Position numbers and translations under genes: made by a program. This document shows, piece by piece, positions 63,554 through 64,000 of a DNA stretch of 64,000 nt. Location of the stretch: positions 1,674,001 through 1,738,000 of the forward strand of contig NZ_CP093342.1 in the NCBI RefSeq assembly GCF_022637555.1, in the 5' to 3' direction. The notes under the pieces are model-generated. The model was not told the origin of the DNA, ran no database searches, and worked only from the letters and a program-made list of their open reading frames with translations. This DNA is from Microbacterium sp. H1-D42. Its GTDB lineage: Bacteria > Actinomycetota > Actinomycetes > Actinomycetales > Microbacteriaceae. Each line of letters opens with the position of its first letter. Positions within the stretch are counted from its first letter, which is position 1.

Positions 63554-64000
63554 TCAGAGCGAGCCCGGCTCGGTGCCGGTGGCGATCGGCACGCGCACGG
63601 CGCTGCCCCATTCGCTCCACGAGCCGTCGTAGTTGCGCACGTTCTCGAAGCCGAGCAGGTGCTGCAGCACGAACCAGCTGTGACTGGAGCGCTCACCGAT
63701 CCGGCAATAGGCGATGACGTCATCGCCGGGCTTGAGGCCGGCGTCACCCAGGTAGATCGCCTCGAGCTCGGCCCGGGGCTTGAACCCGCCGTCCTCGGCG
63801 ACAGCACGCGCCCACGGCACACTCTGGGCCGTCGGGATGTGGCCGCCGCGCAGCGCGCCCTCCTCGGGGTACGCGGGCATGTGGGTGCGCTCGCCCGAGT
63901 ACTCCTCGGGGGAGCGCACGTCGATCAGCGGGCCGCGGCCGATGAACGCCAGCACGTCGTCCTTGTAGGCGCGCAGCACCGAGTCGTCGCGCTCGACGAC
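63554..64000 (-). CDS. sseA: Thiosulfate sulfurtransferase (rhodanese), C-terminal part (5' end outside window)
   Basis: The C-terminal ~149 residues of a tandem rhodanese, continuing past the window edge. The catalytic loop is [14 protein letters not shown] with the persulfide Cys. The conserved [13 protein letters not shown] and [13 protein letters not shown] segments precede it. It resembles mycobacterial SseA, also next to a sufE-like gene. Confidence 0.9.
   Translation of the reverse strand, partial: VVERDDSVLRAYKDDVLAFIGRGPLIDVRSPEEYSGERTHMPAYPEEGALRGGHIPTAQSVPWARAVAEDGGFKPRAELEAIYLGDAGLKPGDDVIAYCRIGERSSHSWFVLQHLLGFENVRNYDGSWSEWGSAVRVPIATGTEPGSL

Overview
The window is 64 kb of a high-GC actinobacterial chromosome. 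Gene content and order point to Microbacteriaceae, most likely Microbacterium or a close relative. The evidence is the glnA2-glnE / glnA1-RDD-DUF4191 / sucB-lpd-pepA and sigA-DUF4193-DUF3093-dut-DUF3710-DUF3159 blocks, the actinobacterial SepH, GTG starts, and many leaderless-type starts. I see no phage, insertion sequence, CRISPR array, rRNA or tRNA. It is mostly housekeeping chromosome with a few accessory islands.

Layout. 1-6.8 kb: the end of a LuxR-type regulator, then a membrane/stress-like island (two DUF6325 paralogues around a SulP transporter, a SHOCT protein, a six-helix membrane protein, a GAP/Sap-type protein). 6.8-11.1 kb: aldo/keto reductase, YchJ-like protein, coiled-coil zinc-ribbon protein, a PolA-type polymerase without a 5' nuclease domain, and the RNase P RNA. 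11.1-19 kb: polyphosphate glucokinase, then nitrogen assimilation (glnA2, glnE, lipid kinase, glnA1 with a near-perfect GlnR operator). 19-23.5 kb: RDD protein, RimK with its divergent aspartic-protease partner, DUF4191, and a membrane protein with a degenerate kinase-like domain. 23.5-28.2 kb: dihydrolipoyl acyltransferase, dihydrolipoyl dehydrogenase and leucyl aminopeptidase. 28.2-34.4 kb: PAC2 protein, the principal sigma factor sigA and a tightly coupled four-gene run. 34.4-40.6 kb: DUF7455 protein, convergent topoisomerase IV genes parE and parC, a phosphodiesterase. 40.6-47.6 kb: sepH, DUF4193, DUF3093, dut, DUF3710, DUF3159, aconitase. 47.6-56.7 kb: LysM lipoprotein, dxs, and a glycerol-phosphate/lipid module (glpD, TetR regulator, alkyl-DHAP-synthase-like flavoprotein, lipid kinase, GMC oxidoreductase). 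56.7-64 kb: fatty acid beta-oxidation pair fadB/fadA, RNase D, DUF3000, alpha/beta hydrolase, SufE and a rhodanese running off the end.

The most unusual region is 30.57-34.39 kb. By family the first two genes are MurT and GatD, the pair that amidates the D-Glu alpha-carboxyl of lipid II. This GatD has no cysteine at all and has lost the catalytic histidine, and this MurT has lost every zinc-ribbon cysteine. Two alanine-racemase-like genes follow with complementary defects. The first has lost most of the PLP barrel and its lysine but keeps the catalytic-tyrosine strand. The second keeps the PLP lysine barrel but has lost the tyrosine strand. They look like the two halves of one composite racemase active site. 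Microbacteriaceae have group B peptidoglycan, in which the D-Glu alpha-carboxyl carries the cross-bridge and often a D-diamino acid. I therefore propose, as inference, that this operon was repurposed from amidation to building the B-type cross-bridge.
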